A stretch of 64,000 nucleotides of DNA from NCBI GenBank assembly GCA_963580285.1, contig OY757010.1:215060204-215124203 (forward strand). Reading direction: 5' to 3'. The translations under genes and the position numbers were made by a program. Numbering within the stretch: position 1 is the first letter of the stretch; every line of letters starts with the position of its first letter. Under the pieces are notes generated by a model. That model searched no databases, was not told the origin of the DNA, and worked only from the letters and a program-made list of their open reading frames with translations. Source of the DNA: Lucinisca nassula. Lineage: Eukaryota > Mollusca > Bivalvia > Lucinida > Lucinidae. Shown here piece by piece: positions 9,290 through 19,408 of the stretch.

Positions 9290-9540
9290 TTGTACTGGTG
9301 ATTGAGGAGTGGCTGGGTGAGGCTACGGTGAAATGTATTTTGCCTCACTGGGGCATCCAATTGATATTGGCTTACAGTAGGCAAGGCCCACTGTCCTTGC
9401 AGCAGATACATGGAAGGGTAGAGGGGGAGTGTTGTTGTTTCTTCCGTTTTAACACTCCCATTTGTTTTTGTCTTTTTCCACCATCACTCTTTTTCTCCAC
9501 CTTTCTGGGAGATGACACAAAATGACGCGCAAGGGTTGAC
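9290..9540 (+). repeat. Dispersed repeat with pyrimidine-rich tail (copy 1 of 3)
   Basis: Shared with 39553-39780 (+) and 54065-54255 (-). Common blocks are GGCATCCAA/GGCGTCCAACTGATAT, TTGGCTTACAGT, GCAAGGCC and CTTGCAGCAG, then a G-rich stretch, TGTTGTTGTTTC, ACACTCCCATT and a CT-rich tail ending near GATGACACAAAATGA. Not coding as far as can be seen. Confidence 0.55.
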
Positions 9541-9981
9541 ATGTCACTATACTCAAAACAATCAATCATGTACTGATGATTGCTTCAGTTGCTGAAATGG
9601 GTTTGCTCTGCTGAACAAAATGTCCATATGACTGCAGAGATAAAGTCATAAAAAATCATTAAAGAACATTTTCTTCAATGGCTCAGTTTCAAAATAGCTT
9701 TGACAGAAATGTTCCTTGAGTGACCCCTCTACCAAAAGTGATTCTGCTCCTCTGTACAAAATGGCTGTCAGAGAGCCTAATATAGAAAAAAAAACTGTAA
9801 ACAATAATGTTAGTACATCATAACTCAGGTGAGTGAATTAGGTCCATCATGGACCTCTTTTTTGTTTTGCAAAATAATGCTAATATTTTTGCTGAAAAAA
9901 ATGTGTGTAGCTTTATTGTGCTTATTTAAACAAAAGAGCTTGTTAAGCTAACAATGCTTTTAACAATTGGGCCAAGAATGT

Positions 9982-10908
9982 TTTTGTGGCACCTGCTTTA
10001 GCAGGAAGACATAGGCGTGCAAGTTTCCGTCCGTCTGTCTGTCCATCCGGTGGTCTGTCCGTCCGTCCGTCATTCCGTCAACATTTTACACTGGATGTCT
10101 GGTCATCGCAACTCCTCCTACACTTTTAGACCAATCATTTGGAAACTTTGCATGTGCTTTCGCCATGGTATGAGGATGCGCATGTGGTTTGGACTTAATC
10201 TTCGAATCAATTTTTGTCACTTTTTCCATATTGTGAACTTAGTCATTTTTAGGTATGCGATACGTACCTCTTGTCATCGCAACTCCTCTTACACTTTTAT
10301 ACTGATCATTTGGAAACTTTGCATGTGCTTTCCCCTTGGTATGAGGATGCGCATATGGTTTGGACTTAATCTTCGAATCAAATTTTGTCACTTTTTCCAG
10401 ATTGTGAACTTAGTCATTTTTAACCTTCAATTGGTATTGGGTTGGTACCTCTTGTCATCGCAACTCCTCCTACACTTTTATACCAATCATTTGGAAAATT
10501 TGTATGTGCTTTCGGCATGGTATGAGGATGCGCATGTGGTTTGGACTTAATCTTCAAATCAATTTTTGTCACTTTTTCCATATTGTGAACTTAGTCATTT
10601 TTAGGTATGCGATACGTACCTCTTGTCATCGCAACTCCTCTTACACTTTTATACTGATCATTTGGAAACTTTGCATGTGCTTTCCCCTTGGTATGAGGAT
10701 GCGCATATGGTTTGGACTTAATCTTCGAATCAATTTTTGTCACTTTTTCCAGATTGTGAACTTAGTCATTTTTTACCTCACATATATAGGCTATGGATTC
10801 TTCTCAAAGCCCTATATTCATCTCTTCTACCTTAAATAAACTTTTACTTTTTGTGTTGGGCAGGTGGGGAGCAGGTGCGACATCAACTTCACCGAAGTTG
10901 AATTTCTG
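9982..10908 (+). repeat. Hairpin-ended tandem-repeat element, plus-strand copy
   Basis: Starts with CACCTGCTTTAGCAGGAAGA (hairpin CCTGC-TTTA-GCAGG), then a (GTCC/GTCT)n stretch, then four units of about 170-180 bp starting near 10104, 10272, 10456 and 10627 with TCATCGCAACTCCTCCTACA and ATGAGGATGCGCATGTGG. It ends at GGAGCAGGTGCGACATCAAC and the hairpin CAACTTCACCGAAGTTG. Units alternate in type (1 and 3 alike, 2 and 4 alike), pointing to a later duplication of a two-unit block. Confidence 0.75.
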
Positions 10909-11030
10909 GTATTATCTAGCAAGTACATTTTCTGATAAAAAAGATTCTTTTGCTGAAAAAATAAATGTGAGTAGAAAACATTTCTGCAAAAATATCAGAG
11001 TATTAGATATTGTACTTTCTAGATCAGTTA

Positions 11031-11188
11031 GAAACCTCCATGCAGTAGTGGTTAAGCTACTCATCTCATTAACCAGGGGTCGTGGGTTTAATCTAGGGCT
11101 TCTCCAGACTCAGATGAGTCTTTAAACCCAGGTCCCATCTTCATGTGACCTTAGCTGTTGGTGGGGCAGAAAACTCAAACACATACAC
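11031..11188 (+). mobile_element. tRNA-derived SINE family B
   Basis: Head: CTCCATGCAGTAGTGGTTAA (box A-like) and GGGTTTAATC (decayed box B). Body: CAGATGAGTCTTTAAACCCA, TGACCTTAGCTGTTGGTGGG and a CA-rich end. Other copies are at 27931-28031, 38168-38331 and 49351-49506. This one is the most diverged. Confidence 0.65.
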
Positions 11189-11292
11189 ACATTGCTAGAA
11201 CAGTTAACATTTGGGTGCTTACCAGTTTGTCAGGCTAAATGATGCTTTTAACAAGTGGACCATGAGTGCATATATTTAGATTGTTTACTGTT

Positions 11293-11505
11293 TTAACTCT
11301 TATCATGCTGTTCACGACAACCCCTATCTTTGCAAACAGTGTAGATCCAGATCAGATGGCTTCTGAAGAAGCCATCTGATCAGGATCTACACTGTTTGAC
11401 ATCCAGTTTATGAATTTGTAGGAATAAATTACATCAATTAATCTGATTGGTTCAAAGTCAGAAATGGGTGTGGCTAAAATGAATATTCAGCAAGAGAAGG
11501 GTTAA
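11293..11505. mobile_element. TTAA-flanked palindromic MITE, family 1
   Basis: TTAA at 11293-11296 and 11502-11505. Core palindrome at about 11342-11393. Nearly identical in layout to 39907-40120, including the subfamily ends CTCTTATCATGCTGTTCACG and TTCAGCAAGAGAAGGG. Confidence 0.8.
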
Positions 11506-11947
11506 ATGGGTAATACTAACAGTTCAGTGTTGGGTCAACCATGTGGGACCTGCATTCTCAGATTTCTATTTTCTTTCCTTTATGTTGGTTTAATTTGCAC
11601 CCACTTGCCACAAATATCCAATCTCTGTCCTGGCTAACTGTGAACTGAATGAGATTACATGCTTAATTACCTACTAACAATAACATATCTTTTGACATCA
11701 AGTGTATCGTGACACGTTTTATGAGGCTGCATAGGGTTTTGGTGACACTTGTGGTCATTGAACAGTGTGTGGAGAAGGTCAGCGCTGGTCAGCAGTTTTC
11801 ATCAGGTTTGATGGGGCATAAAAATGGCCTTGGGAAGTGTATGTTACCACATTTACTTCATACATTGAAGTTGCATATTGTTCTAATTATTGCACTTAAT
11901 TACAAGGCATGTTGATACTCATTTTATAGAGATAACATCTACAAAGC

Positions 11948-12115
11948 TTAAGCCATTATCCTACTGAATAATTTAATTTAACCACACCCATTTCTGACTT
12001 GCCACTTTAATATCAGCTTACTTGATGTATCTATTCATTTCACAAACTCACATGACACATGGTGTGGATCCTGATCACAGAAACCATCTGATCTGGATCT
12101 ACACTGTTTTCAAAG
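11948..12115. mobile_element. Decayed family 1 MITE
   Basis: Begins TTAAGCCATTATCCTACTGA and contains ACCACACCCATTTCTGAC, TTGATGTATC and a damaged core (GGTGTGGATCCTGATC ... AACCATCTGATCTGGATC). The right end is lost. Confidence 0.6.
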
Positions 12116-12128
12116 GTTTGGTTGTTGC

Positions 12129-12327
12129 AAGGTGTCTACAGTAGTGTAATGATCCTAAGTATTGGGACAGATAGGACTAAGCAAACTGCATGACAGATAG
12201 GCCTAAGCAAACACTGCAGACCCGGATCAGACTGCTCCTGAAGGAGCAGTCTGATCAGGGTACACACCCTTTGGACTCCTTGCAGGATCGTGAAACAAAT
12301 TTGTTGAAATTTTAGGACAATTACACC
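12129..12327. mobile_element. Palindromic MITE, family 3
   Basis: Core GACTGCTCCTGAAGGAGCAGTC (about 12228-12249) with arms ATGATCCTAAGTATTGGGAC and TTTGGACTCCTTGCAGGATC. The right end is interrupted by SINE S4, whose duplicated target AGGACAATTACACC comes from this element. Confidence 0.65.
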
Positions 12328-12631
12328 CGGCCCCCGCCCATCGGAGCTTGAAGAAATAGATTGGCTGCATGATGCTTCCAGGCAGAGCTGAAACTGACCC
12401 GCACACAAGTACTGGTAAACCGCTTAGAGAATCTAAGCCTGCCCAGGCAAAGCAGTGTGAGTCGGACCGTCCATGCTTATAAACCCTATAGGTTCCATTG
12501 GGTGGCAGGGCTTGAGATGTCATTTCATCTCAGTTTCGGGTAAAAGTCCCACAAAATTCGAAGCGACGTCTCCAAAATGACCTTTACAGTGTTGACGGCG
12601 ACGTTAAACCTCAAATGAAAACAAAAAACAA
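12328..12631 (+). mobile_element. SINE-like family S (copy 4) with target duplication
   Basis: Flanked by AGGACAATTACACC (12314-12327) and AGGACAGTTACACC (12632-12645), 13 of 14 bases identical. Tail degenerated to CAAATGAAAACAAAAAACAA. All main landmarks present. Confidence 0.85.
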
Positions 12632-12645
12632 AGGACAGTTACACC

Positions 12646-13397
12646 AAGTCCTTAAGGTGTTCATTACGGTATATGGATCCTTAGATGGCAGACCACAGAG
12701 GGAAGTCCAAGTTGGATCCGACAAGCTGGAGGTTTTAACTTCCTTTTGCTACCTAGGTGATATGCTCTCTGCAGCAGGTGATTGCGACCTTTCAACTACA
12801 TCACGTGTGAAAACAGCCTGGAAGAAATTCAAGGAGTTGCTACCAGCTCTCTCTTCCTGCCACCTCTCTTTCAAGACACGTGGCCGTGTGTATAGCTCTT
12901 GTGTGCGGAGCGCAATGCTCCATGCCAGTGAGAAATGGCCATTGACAAAGCCAAACCTCCAACGTCTACAGCAAAATGACAGGGCAATGATCAGACATAT
13001 CTGCAATGTCAAGCCACAGGACACTGTCGCACTCAGGTCCAGTGAGTAACTTGAGCGTCTTGGCATTGAGGACCTGGACCTCATCCTAAAAGAGACAAGG
13101 CTTCGCTGGTATGGACATGTGGAAAGCTCCAATGGTGCAGTCAAGAGTGCCTGTGACATACAGGTAGGTGGAAAGCGGGGCCAGGAAGGCCCAAGATGAC
13201 CTGGAAGCAGCTAACAGAAAGAGATTGCAGAGAATGGAAGCTCTCTGCTATCGATCCTCATGATAGACAAGCCTGGAGATCTGGTGTAAGATCTGCCATG
13301 CGTGCAGCAAGCCAGCTACCTGGAAGGGGGCCCACTTATGTGGACGTTGCCCCTGTACCTGCAGGTTATTCAAAAATCCGTTGATGATGATGATGAT
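12646..13397 (+). pseudogene. 5'-truncated LINE (non-LTR retrotransposon) RT C-terminal remnant
   Basis: The translation contains CYLGDMLSAAGDCD, VKTAWKKFKELLPAL, RGRVYSSCVRSAMLHASE, NDRAMIRHICNVKP and, after a stop, RLRWYGHVE, then in another frame MTWKQLTERDCREW. This order (YLG block, RGRVYSSCVRS, RAMIRWICN-like, RWxGHV) is the usual end of many animal LINE polymerases, downstream of the RT catalytic core, which is absent here. The frame is broken by a TAA at 13047-13049 and a shift before 13196. The element ends in a (GAT)n tail (about 13383-13397), as in RTE-type LINEs; the clade is not certain. It is 5'-truncated, as is usual for LINE copies, and cannot encode a working enzyme. Confidence 0.7.
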
Positions 13398-13488
13398 TTC
13401 ATTGCCATTTGTCCATTAGGATATCACACCTGTGTGGAGTAATGCTTCCTTTCATAATTGTAAAAGATGACATTTTTCTTAAAAAATT

Positions 13489-13600
13489 ATAGTTCTTCCT
13501 TATATTTGGCTCAAACATAGATTGTTGGTGCTCATTAGAACCACATCAATGAGGCGGTCCTAACGAGTACCGATAATCTATGTTTTCAAGCAAGAATAAA
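13489..13600. mobile_element. Palindromic MITE core, family 4-related
   Basis: Inverted halves around CATCAATGAGGC: AACATAGATTGTTGGTGCTC with TTAGAACC on the left, and GGTCCTAACGAGTACC with AATCTATGTTTTC on the right. The same core sits inside the complete family 4 MITEs at 28593 and 60291, and in partial copies at 15520 and 53690. Confidence 0.6.
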
Positions 13601-13767
13601 CTCCTGTAAACCCAAAGTTCTTCTATATAAAAGGGGATGTACAGAGCTGTTCATTTCACTGACTAATTAACAGATTAATGTGTCCTCATTCAGCCAGTCA
13701 ATCAATCCTCAGTTCATGTAAATACGCAAATGCATTAGGTGCAGAATACACAATGCAGATAAATACA

Positions 13768-13995
13768 TTAACCCATTCAGTACCAGAAACCCCTAAAGGG
13801 GTATCTTGGCAAACAGTGCAGGCCCAGATCAGACGCTGCAGAATGCGGCATCTGATCAGAGCTACACTGTTTACAAAAAGTTTAGTCTCTTTCCAAATAA
13901 ATTTTGAAGAAAACACAACCTGACACACCTAAATTTTGAAATGGGCTCCTGCCATATATAAGAAGGAAGATTGCATTTGGTACAAAAAGGGTTAA
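13768..13995 (+). mobile_element. TTAA-flanked MITE, family 2 (clean copy)
   Basis: TTAA at 13768-13771 and 13992-13995; ends TTAACCCATTCAGTACC and GGTACAAAAAGGGTTAA. Core GCCCAGATCAGACGCTGCAG and GCGGCATCTGATCAGAG. The arm TTTTGAAGAAAACACAACCT is shared by most members. Confidence 0.8.
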
Positions 13996-14302
13996 TATTC
14001 ATTTTCTTGTTCATCAAGCCTTCAACATTTGCATCAGTCCTATTATGGACCCTGGCCTCAAGCCTTACCGGTACGTTCAAGTCTGATTTGGTCCTCACAA
14101 GTTTGATCATTAGTCTTTGTCAGAATTCTTGTTTCTTGAGCAAACTTAGGAAAAAATAATTGAAAATGTTGTCTGCTTGTCTTGCTTGGGTTTTAAGGGT
14201 TAAACAAAATACATGTACATCAAGCAGATACTAAATTTACTATTCTGTTTCAAGTGCTTTTTAAAGAAAATGTATACACTTTCAAGGAGAAAACTCCTCA
14301 CT

Positions 14303-14507
14303 TTTTGTACCACCTTATATATACTAGAAGTCCATTTCAAAATTAAGGGGTGTCAGGATGTGTTTTCTCCGAAATTTATTTGGAAAATAGCTGAACTTTT
14401 TGCAAACAGTGTAGGCCCTGATCAGACGCCACAATCTGCGGTGTCTGATCTGGGCTGCACTGTTTGCCAATTACCCGTTTTGGGGTTTTCAGTGCAAAAT
14501 GGGTTAA
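14303..14507 (-). mobile_element. TTAA-ended MITE, family 2
   Basis: Reverse orientation of the copy at 13768: starts CTTTTTGTACCACCTTATAT, core GATCAGACGCCACAATCTGC and GGTGTCTGATC, ends CAAAATGGGTTAA (TTAA 14504-14507). The left TTAA is not preserved. Confidence 0.7.
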
Positions 14508-14661
14508 AGAGAATGTATATTCTTTCAAGGAGAATACTCCTCATTTGACTGCTGTTGTCAGTAGTGGTCTATATCAAGAGGAATCTTCTCTTTTCCAGAC
14601 TGGGCGTAGACAGACAGACATACAGAGAGAGACATGTACAGACAAGCAACATTTTTTCTTG

Positions 14662-14874
14662 AGGGCATGCGGGAAAACCTTTAAGGGGTACCTTGGCAAA
14701 CAGTGCAGGCCCAGATCAGAAGCCGCAGAACGCGGCATCTGATCAAGGCCTGCACTATTTGTTAACAGAATTTTCTGTCAATAATGGAATAAAATGAAAA
14801 AATAGGCCTGATATGATAAATGGACTTGTCCAACATATGGCAATGGAAGAGTCCACTAGCATACAATGGGTTAA
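14662..14874 (+). mobile_element. MITE, family 2 variant
   Basis: Contains AACCTTTAAGGGGTACCTTG, the core GCCCAGATCAGAAGCCGCAG and GCGGCATCTGATC, then the GGACTTGTCCAACATATGGC tail and CATACAATGGGTTAA. Its terminal TTAA (14871-14874) is at the same time the first TTAA of the next MITE. Confidence 0.7.
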
Positions 14875-15389
14875 CCTTTGTCCTGCTGAACCTACAGTGT
14901 AGAACTTTGCATACAGTGTAGATTCATATCAGATAACTTCTGAACTAGCCATTTGATAAGGCTCTACTGTCATTGACTTTGTTTCGCCCCTGCCCATTTG
15001 GGCTTGAAGAAATATATGGGCTGCACGATCTTCCACGCAGAGCTGAATCCGACCCGCACACTAGTACTGGTAAACCGCTTAGAGGATCTAAGCCTGTCCA
15101 GGAACCGCGGTGCGAGGCGGACCGTCCATGCTAATAAACCCTATTAGTTTCATTGGGCGACAGGGCTTGAAATGTCATTTCATCTCAATGTCGGGTAAAA
15201 GTTCCACAAAATTGGAAGCAACGTCTCCAAAATGACCTTTACAGTGTTGACGGGGATGTTAAACCTCAAATCAAACAAACAAACAAATCATTGACTTTGT
15301 TAATTAGAATGAAAACATTATATCTTTGATGGGTTGACAGGCAGAAAAGGGTGTGGCAAAATTAATTTATTCAGCAGGACAAGAGCTAA
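14871..15389. mobile_element. Family 1 MITE split by SINE S5
   Basis: Left part TTAACCTTTGTCCTGCTGAA to 14983; right part from 15302 to TTTATTCAGCAGGACAAG (about 15389). Joined across the SINE it has the normal family 1 length, with a decayed core (GATTCATATCAGATAACTTC). Confidence 0.7.
14984..15287 (+). mobile_element. SINE-like family S (copy 5), perfect 14-bp target duplication
   Basis: TCATTGACTTTGTT is found at 14970-14983 and again at 15288-15301, exactly flanking the element. This is the best single proof in the window that family S moves by retroposition. Ends in AATCAAACAAACAAACAAA. Confidence 0.9.
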
Positions 15390-15519
15390 TAAACACACAT
15401 ACACATGCAAGAAAGCAAACAGAAAATTGGCATCAGGTTAACATGACCATGTAAAGAACACCCCTCCAAACCCCACTTTATTTAGAGAAAGGTGGAATTT
15501 ATAGGGGCCTATATTTTTT

Positions 15520-15625
15520 TCTTTAATTCTACTCCAAGACATAGGTTGTGGGTACTCGTTAGAACCAGCCGCCTCAATGAGGCAGTTCTAGCAAACACCA
15601 ACAACCTGTGTTTCGGGTATAAATA
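15520..15625. mobile_element. Palindromic MITE core, family 4-related
   Basis: Inverted halves ACATAGGTTGTGGGTACTCG with TTAGAACC, and GGCAGTTCTAGCAAACACC with AACAACCTGTGTTTCG, around GCCTCAATGAGGC. Ends not recognised. Confidence 0.55.
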
Positions 15626-15671
15626 AGAAAAATATGTTTTTAACAGAAAATTAATGCTTAGGTATAAAAGA

Positions 15672-15955
15672 ATGCCTGTTGTGTTATCGTTTTTTGTTTG
15701 GTTTGATGTTAAACGTCCACGTCAACACTATATAGGTCATTATGGAGACCTTGCTCCCAATTTTTTTAGACTTTTACCCGACATTGAGATGAAATGACAT
15801 CTCAAGCTGTGACGCCCAATGAAACGAATAGGGTTTATAAGCATGGACAGGGTTAGACCCTCAAAGCGGTTTACCAGTACTCGTGTGCGGTCGGATTCAG
15901 CTCTGCATGGAAGTATCATGCAGCCCATTTATTTCTTCAAGCCCCGATGGGCGGG
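15672..15955 (-). mobile_element. SINE-like family S (copy 6)
   Basis: Reverse orientation: TTTGATGTTAAACGTCC near the left end, CATTGAGATGAAATGACATC, GGGTTTATAAGCATGGACAG, CCCCGATGGGCGGGG at the right. No target duplication was recognised. Confidence 0.8.
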
Positions 15956-16211
15956 GCTGCTCGTCTTATTGTAGTGGAAAACTTGGCTTCCTGGTAAAAT
16001 GGTGTAAAACCTCTTCAAGGTGTATCTATACACCTGGAACATGAAGGAGAGAGTAAATTTGCTATTCTTTTTGAAGTGTTTTCTCAACTATGTGATTTCA
16101 TTTCAGTAAAGTAGTTAGGCAGGACATTTTTAAACAATTTACTTCAACATCAATAGCTGTTAGATTGATATTTGCCGGAGGCAAATCAATGTCCCATTTT
16201 ATTTGGAGAAT

Positions 16212-16425
16212 CTTAAAACAAACAATTGCAAACAGTGTAGGCCCAGATCAGATGCTGCAGAATGCAGCATCTGATCAGGTCCTTCACTGTTTCCAAACTG
16301 TTCAGCCATTTTCTAAATAACTTTCTAAAAATAACCTAACATGACACCCATGTAGCCTTCGAAATGGATTTGTGCTGTGTATAAGGCAGAAGATTGTATA
16401 CATGTACGTGATAAAATGGGTGAAA
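16212..16425 (+). mobile_element. MITE, family 2 (diverged)
   Basis: Core GCCCAGATCAGATGCTGCAG and GCAGCATCTGATCAGG at about 16240-16280, followed by the family tail ACCTAACATGACACCCATGT and TATAAGGCAGAAGATTG. TTAA ends are not preserved. Confidence 0.6.
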
Positions 16426-16859
16426 ACAGCATGATGAAACCTATGAAACAGCATGAATAGACAGATTGCAGAGACACAGAAGTGTGTCCTCATTCAAGAA
16501 GTCAAGCCAGATATATCCTGATGTGTTTTAGAGCGGCCATTGATATGGGCAGAAATGTGCCGAATATGGACCCCTGTGCTCGGTCAGACCATCACATTTG
16601 TGGTCCAGCTAGGATTTTGTACTTATATAGGCACACCATATTGACTCTTTTTGGTCTTTTTTGGTCTTGTTTATAAACTGACCCAATGATACCATATAGC
16701 AGAAGCTGCCCACCTGCTATTGTCCACATGACTGTGGCTGACCATGCACAAAATCTAGGTAACATTTATTTATAGCCATGCTATTCTTGTCACTGTGAAA
16801 TCAGAGGGTATCAGAATGTAAAGTAAAGAGAGTTACCTGTTAAACAGGGACTGGGCTTG

Positions 16860-17131
16860 TATGCTGGGATACTGGCAAACAATGTAGACCCAGATCAGAT
16901 GCCACAGAATGAGGTGTCTGATGAGTGTTTACTTGGTTTGTATTTATAGTCAGGAATACAATAGCACCTACTTTTGCTCGGACCATCCATGCTTATAAAC
17001 CCTGTTGGTTTCGTTGTGCAGCAGAGCTTGAAATGTCATTTCATCTAAAGTTCCACAAAAGTGGAAGCGGCGTCTCCAAAATGACCTTTAAAGTGTTGCC
17101 GGGGACGTTAAACCTTAAATCAAACAAACAA
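16860..17131 (+). mobile_element. Fragmentary MITE core followed by partial SINE family S
   Basis: 16870-16925 has half a family 2 core (CAATGTAGACCCAGATCAG, GAGGTGTCTGATG). 16968-17131 is the 3' half of SINE family S (GGACCATCCATGCTTATAAA, CCTTTAAAGTGTTG, CGTTAAACCTTAAATCAAAC), lacking its 5' part. Confidence 0.6.
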
Positions 17132-17139
17132 AAGCACCT

Positions 17140-17335
17140 ATCTTTGCAAACAGTGTTGAGTCATATCAGGATCTACACTGTTTGTCATTCAGTTTGCAAT
17201 GAATGATTAACCCATTGTATACTAGTGGAGTCTTTCATTGCTATATGTTGGACAAATCCATTTGTCACATAAGGGGTGTGAGGCCGGAAAATTCTGTTAG
17301 CAAATAGTGTTAGCAAATAGTGCAGGCCATGATCG
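17140..17335 (-). mobile_element. MITE fragments, families 1 and 2
   Basis: 17140-17205 retains CTTTGCAAACAGTG and GGATCTACACTGTTTG. 17206-17335 begins TTAACCCATTGTATACTAGT and carries GGACAAATCCATTTGTCACA, the reverse of the tail seen at 6280-6350. The core is lost. Confidence 0.5.
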
Positions 17336-17550
17336 GTTTCTGCTTTGGACCCAAACAATATAGTGTTTTAAAGAGGTTGAGGTGTAATTTAAATATTGTC
17401 AGAAACAAATATTTAAGAATGACCATAAATGGTCATTAGCTACTCTGTACAGTTGAGGTATTACCAGTTCGAATGTTTAACTCTCATCGAAAACTTGAGC
17501 ATTTATGTTTTCCAGATCCTATGGGATCTAAGGCATACTGTATTGATTCT

Positions 17551-17722
17551 AATTAATGGACAGATATGCCTAAGCAAAAGGTGCAGACCCAGATCAGACT
17601 GCTCCTCAAGGAGCAGTATGATCAGGGTCTACACTGTTTTCCATTCCATCTGTACCTTTTGGACTCCTTGCTGGATCGTGAAACAAATTTGTCAAAAATT
17701 TAGGAGAATTACAGTATATCCA
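17551..17722. mobile_element. Palindromic MITE, family 3
   Basis: Core GACTGCTCCTCAAGGAGCAGT (about 17596) with arms GGACAGATATGCCTAAGCAA and TTTGGACTCCTTGCTGGATC, matching 12129-12327 in the same orientation. Confidence 0.65.
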
Positions 17723-18402
17723 TTAGGTGTCTGAATTCTTCGGATTTTTAAGATATACATGTTTGGGACTTAAATTATATGTTAGGAGGCATGCTGTCTT
17801 CAAGCAGCAACTCTGTTTCCTGGAGAAATATGACTCTTTCCAGCCACAATTATACATGCATTCTTCTGTTTATTGCTTTGCAAGAGTGAGGAGTTAACTC
17901 TTGAAGATTCTATGTTGTGACATATTCAGTTACGAAGGTGAATATTTATAATTGATGATCTGGGTCTAATCTGGTCATAGGTTTTAGCAGCAAAGGAACC
18001 TTTTTCCTAATAAGTTAAAAAATTTTCTATGTTCAGCTAAAACTAAATGGATGATAGTAATTTATTTGACACACTTGACTGGACTATCTTTGAAGCCCAG
18101 CCCAAAACCTTAACCATCTCAATAACATTAAAATCAAATCACTGCAGGCTTAAGGATGTACTTATAGTTTAAAACATGCGGTGTCATCAAAAAACATATT
18201 GTGGTATTTATTTCCCATGTATATCAGCTCACAAGTCTGTGAACTGAACACATTAGTTTGTAAACTACTCTTTATTCATGTATAGAGAAATGTGGGATTT
18301 ATGCTCAAAACTTTAAAATATAAGTTAGAGCTTTATGTCGCCCCACGAAGGGTGAGGGGGACATATTGTTTTTGGTGCAGGTCCCGTTGGTGTTGGTATC
18401 GA
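17723..18402. other. Mostly unassigned; edge of a dispersed repeat
   Basis: No conserved coding. The last ~70 bp (TATGTCGCCCCACGAAGGGT, GGGGGACATATTG) look like the start of a dispersed repeat into which the PLE inserted; its continuation (GAAGCACTACATCTTCTGAA) follows the PLE at 24213. Confidence 0.4.
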
Positions 18403-19060
18403 CAAAGTAGAAGTAAAACAAAGATCAGGAATTGATACAATTAACTTACTCCATCCATAAAAGACACCAAAGGGAAAGAAATACAAACATTAAGCGACCA
18501 GACCATAATGGAAACCTAAACAAAGGAAGGCCATATGGACAGTTACTTTCCCACAAAATGGCCATATGGCCATCCAAAAATAAAAAGACACAAGTGATAC
18601 ACACAGTAAGTAACAAACAACAACATAAATAAATCGCCACAGAAGAGCCGCCTTGGAACGGTCAGTGGAAGATTTCCACTGGGGGGCTTAAATCGATTTT
18701 ACGTGGCCACAATCCTCGCCCTTACTTCTGTCGCGATTTAGACAAATAATTTGTTCAGTCCGCTTGAAGGCCTCCTAACTCATCAGTGCAACATCTCCGT
18801 GAACACAGAAATCAAAGAACCACAGAGGTGAGACAACGGTGAGGACTCGACAGCAAGAAACCACTGAAATGCTGGAGCAAAAGAAAACCAACAGTTAGAC
18901 TCCGATGAGCCCGACCAGAGACAGAGCATCAGGCACCAACCAACATTATCTCTTTAATTTTCAATAAGCCTTTACGTTGGAGCCGTCATAGAATCTTAGG
19001 CCTGACCCACCGGCGTGCAATTAAAGAGGGAAGCAAAGTTGCAAACCGTGATTGGGTTAA
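18403..19060 (-). other. PLE copy A 3' UTR
   Basis: About 650 nt after the coding region, matched at about 99% in copy B (22569-23161) and, more distantly, at 37925-38360. Notable structure: a hairpin CAGTGGAA-ATC-TTCCACTG in the 18667-18690 area. This is where a SECIS element would be needed if UGA is read as selenocysteine. I could not find a convincing SECIS by eye: the two ATGA sites have too short a spacing to the next GA. Confidence 0.6.
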
Positions 19061-19408
19061 CTACCATGCATGCAGTAAGTAAGTAAGCTGTCGTATAACA
19101 TCCATGTTGTACCCAATCTTTTTATATCGAAGAATGATTTTACGAAATTGGGTGCTGAAGTCATTGCGGTTATATATTTTTCTGAATTTATATACTAAGT
19201 CACCATAAAATTCGGGTTCCGATAGACCTTGTTGCAGAAGAGATTTAAGTCCAATATTGAATTTTGAAATTAAATCAGAATGGCGTCTATAAAATTTTGA
19301 AAAGGCTTTGCGTAGTTTATGGTACCGATAACCCTGATTAAGAAGTTTAGCCGTTAATAATTTATTACGAGTGTTGAAGTCAGTTACATGACTACACACT
19401 CTAGCAAA
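19061..19408 (-). CDS. Naiad PLE RT C-terminal part, copy A
   Basis: Continues directly after the UGA with FARVCSHVTDFNTRNKLLTA, LLNQGYRYHKLRKAFSKFY, LSEPEFYGDLVYKFRKI and ILRYKKIGYNMDVIRQ. In copy A an 11-nt expansion of TAAG repeats (19075-19090 area) shifts the end to LTYLLHAW and a stop. Copy B keeps TACMVVNPITVGNFASLF... and ends at TAA. This is the thumb-like C-terminal region of the RT. Confidence 0.75.
   Translation of the reverse strand, partial: FARVCSHVTDFNTRNKLLTAKLLNQGYRYHKLRKAFSKFYRRHSDLISKFNIGLKSLLQQGLSEPEFYGDLVYKFRKIYNRNDFSTQFRKIILRYKKIGYNMDVIRQLTYLLHAW

Noticed and set aside
10017..10839. Two overlapping open frames (177 and 111 residues) with repeated MRMRMWFGLN blocks
   Set aside because: They are translations of the ~170-bp tandem units; the frame is not kept in the reverse copy at 115-900.
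18667..18695. CAGTGGAA/TTCCACTG hairpin as SECIS
   Set aside because: It lacks the TGA...GA quartet and the apical AA.
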